DNA of 22,055 nt from Scatosoma sp045127595 (GTDB lineage Bacteria > Bacillota > Clostridia > Christensenellales > Borkfalkiaceae), in contig JBGVQS010000026.1 in assembly GCA_045127595.1 (NCBI GenBank), positions 1-22,055 on the forward strand, written 5' to 3'. Below the pieces are notes generated by a model. The model saw nothing but the letters and a program-made list of their open reading frames with translations, was not told the DNA's origin and did not search any database. Both the position numbers and the translations under genes were made by a program. Shown one piece after another: positions 21,985 to 22,055 of this stretch. Position 1 is the first letter of the stretch. Each line of letters begins with the position of its first letter.

Positions 21985-22055
21985 TTACCCTACAATTTCA
22001 AAAAACGTATCGGGATGGTTGGGGTTGAATTGCTCGTTTGCCCACATCACCGTCA
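21985..22055 (-). CDS. FnlB/Cap5F-like nucleotide-sugar reductase, C-terminus only
   Basis: Only the last 22 codons are in the window, ending in TAA at 21985; the rest lies beyond the right edge. The tail (TVMWANEQFNPNHPDTFFEI) resembles the end of the C-terminal cupin domain of FnlB/WbjC/Cap5F, which works just before FnlC/Cap5G in UDP-N-acetyl-L-fucosamine synthesis. The match is from memory of the family pattern and rests on few residues, but it fits the epimerase one gene away. Confidence 0.6.
   Translation of the reverse strand, partial: TVMWANEQFNPNHPDTFFEIVG

Noticed and set aside
1..22055. CRISPR arrays, tRNA or rRNA genes, insertion sequences
   Set aside because: No regularly spaced repeats, cloverleaf-like segments, rRNA-like stretches or transposase frames were seen on reading both strands.

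Overview
The window suggests an anaerobic, low-to-mid-GC Gram-positive bacterium, most likely an uncultured member of the Clostridia. This placement is inferred from strong AGGAG ribosome binding sites, near-consensus sigma-A promoters, a lipobox-bearing surface nucleotidase and the gene content; no rRNA or other taxonomic marker is present.

Region 1 (1-9065, all minus strand) is most of a bacterial microcompartment (BMC) operon for 6-deoxyhexose, chiefly L-rhamnose. In transcription order it runs rhaB, rhaA, ackA, FucA-type class II aldolase, CoA-acylating aldehyde dehydrogenase, zinc MDR alcohol dehydrogenase, a BMC-H shell protein with an enlarged pore loop, a canonical PduA/PduJ-like BMC-H, and pduL, which is cut by the left edge. 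Cytosolic RhaA, RhaB and AckA lack targeting peptides. The four presumed core enzymes (aldolase, AldDH, ADH, PduL) each carry a short amphipathic encapsulation-type helix. The implied scheme is rhamnose to rhamnulose to rhamnulose-1-P, then DHAP plus L-lactaldehyde inside the shell. The aldehyde is oxidised to an acyl-CoA and acyl-phosphate (ATP via AckA) and reduced in parallel by the ADH to recycle NADH. No glycyl-radical or B12 diol dehydratase, pentameric BMC-P or trimeric BMC-T is visible; the operon continues off the left edge. Several intergenic gaps hold stem-loops that may tune stoichiometry.

Region 2 (9066-10907) is the control region: back-to-back promoters, a perfect inverted repeat just downstream of the rightward start, a DeoR-family repressor gene and a PHP-domain phosphoesterase gene, closed by a strong bidirectional terminator.

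Region 3 (10908-17428) has a surface lipoprotein of the UshA/5'-nucleotidase family with its own promoter, then an operon of solute-binding protein, ABC ATPase, fused double permease (2-aminoethylphosphonate/iron type) and a winged-helix plus LicC/PntC-like cytidylyltransferase fusion. I read this as a possible system that imports a phosphonate or phospho-amino-alcohol, activates it with CTP and regulates itself.

Region 4 (17429-22055, minus strand) is the distal end of a surface polysaccharide cluster: FnlB/Cap5F C-terminus, an acyltransferase frameshifted in a seven-A tract, an FnlC/Cap5G-like UDP-sugar 2-epimerase, a LicD phosphotransferase and a PF14907-like nucleotidyltransferase. LicD could be the acceptor step for the CMP-activated group made in Region 3.
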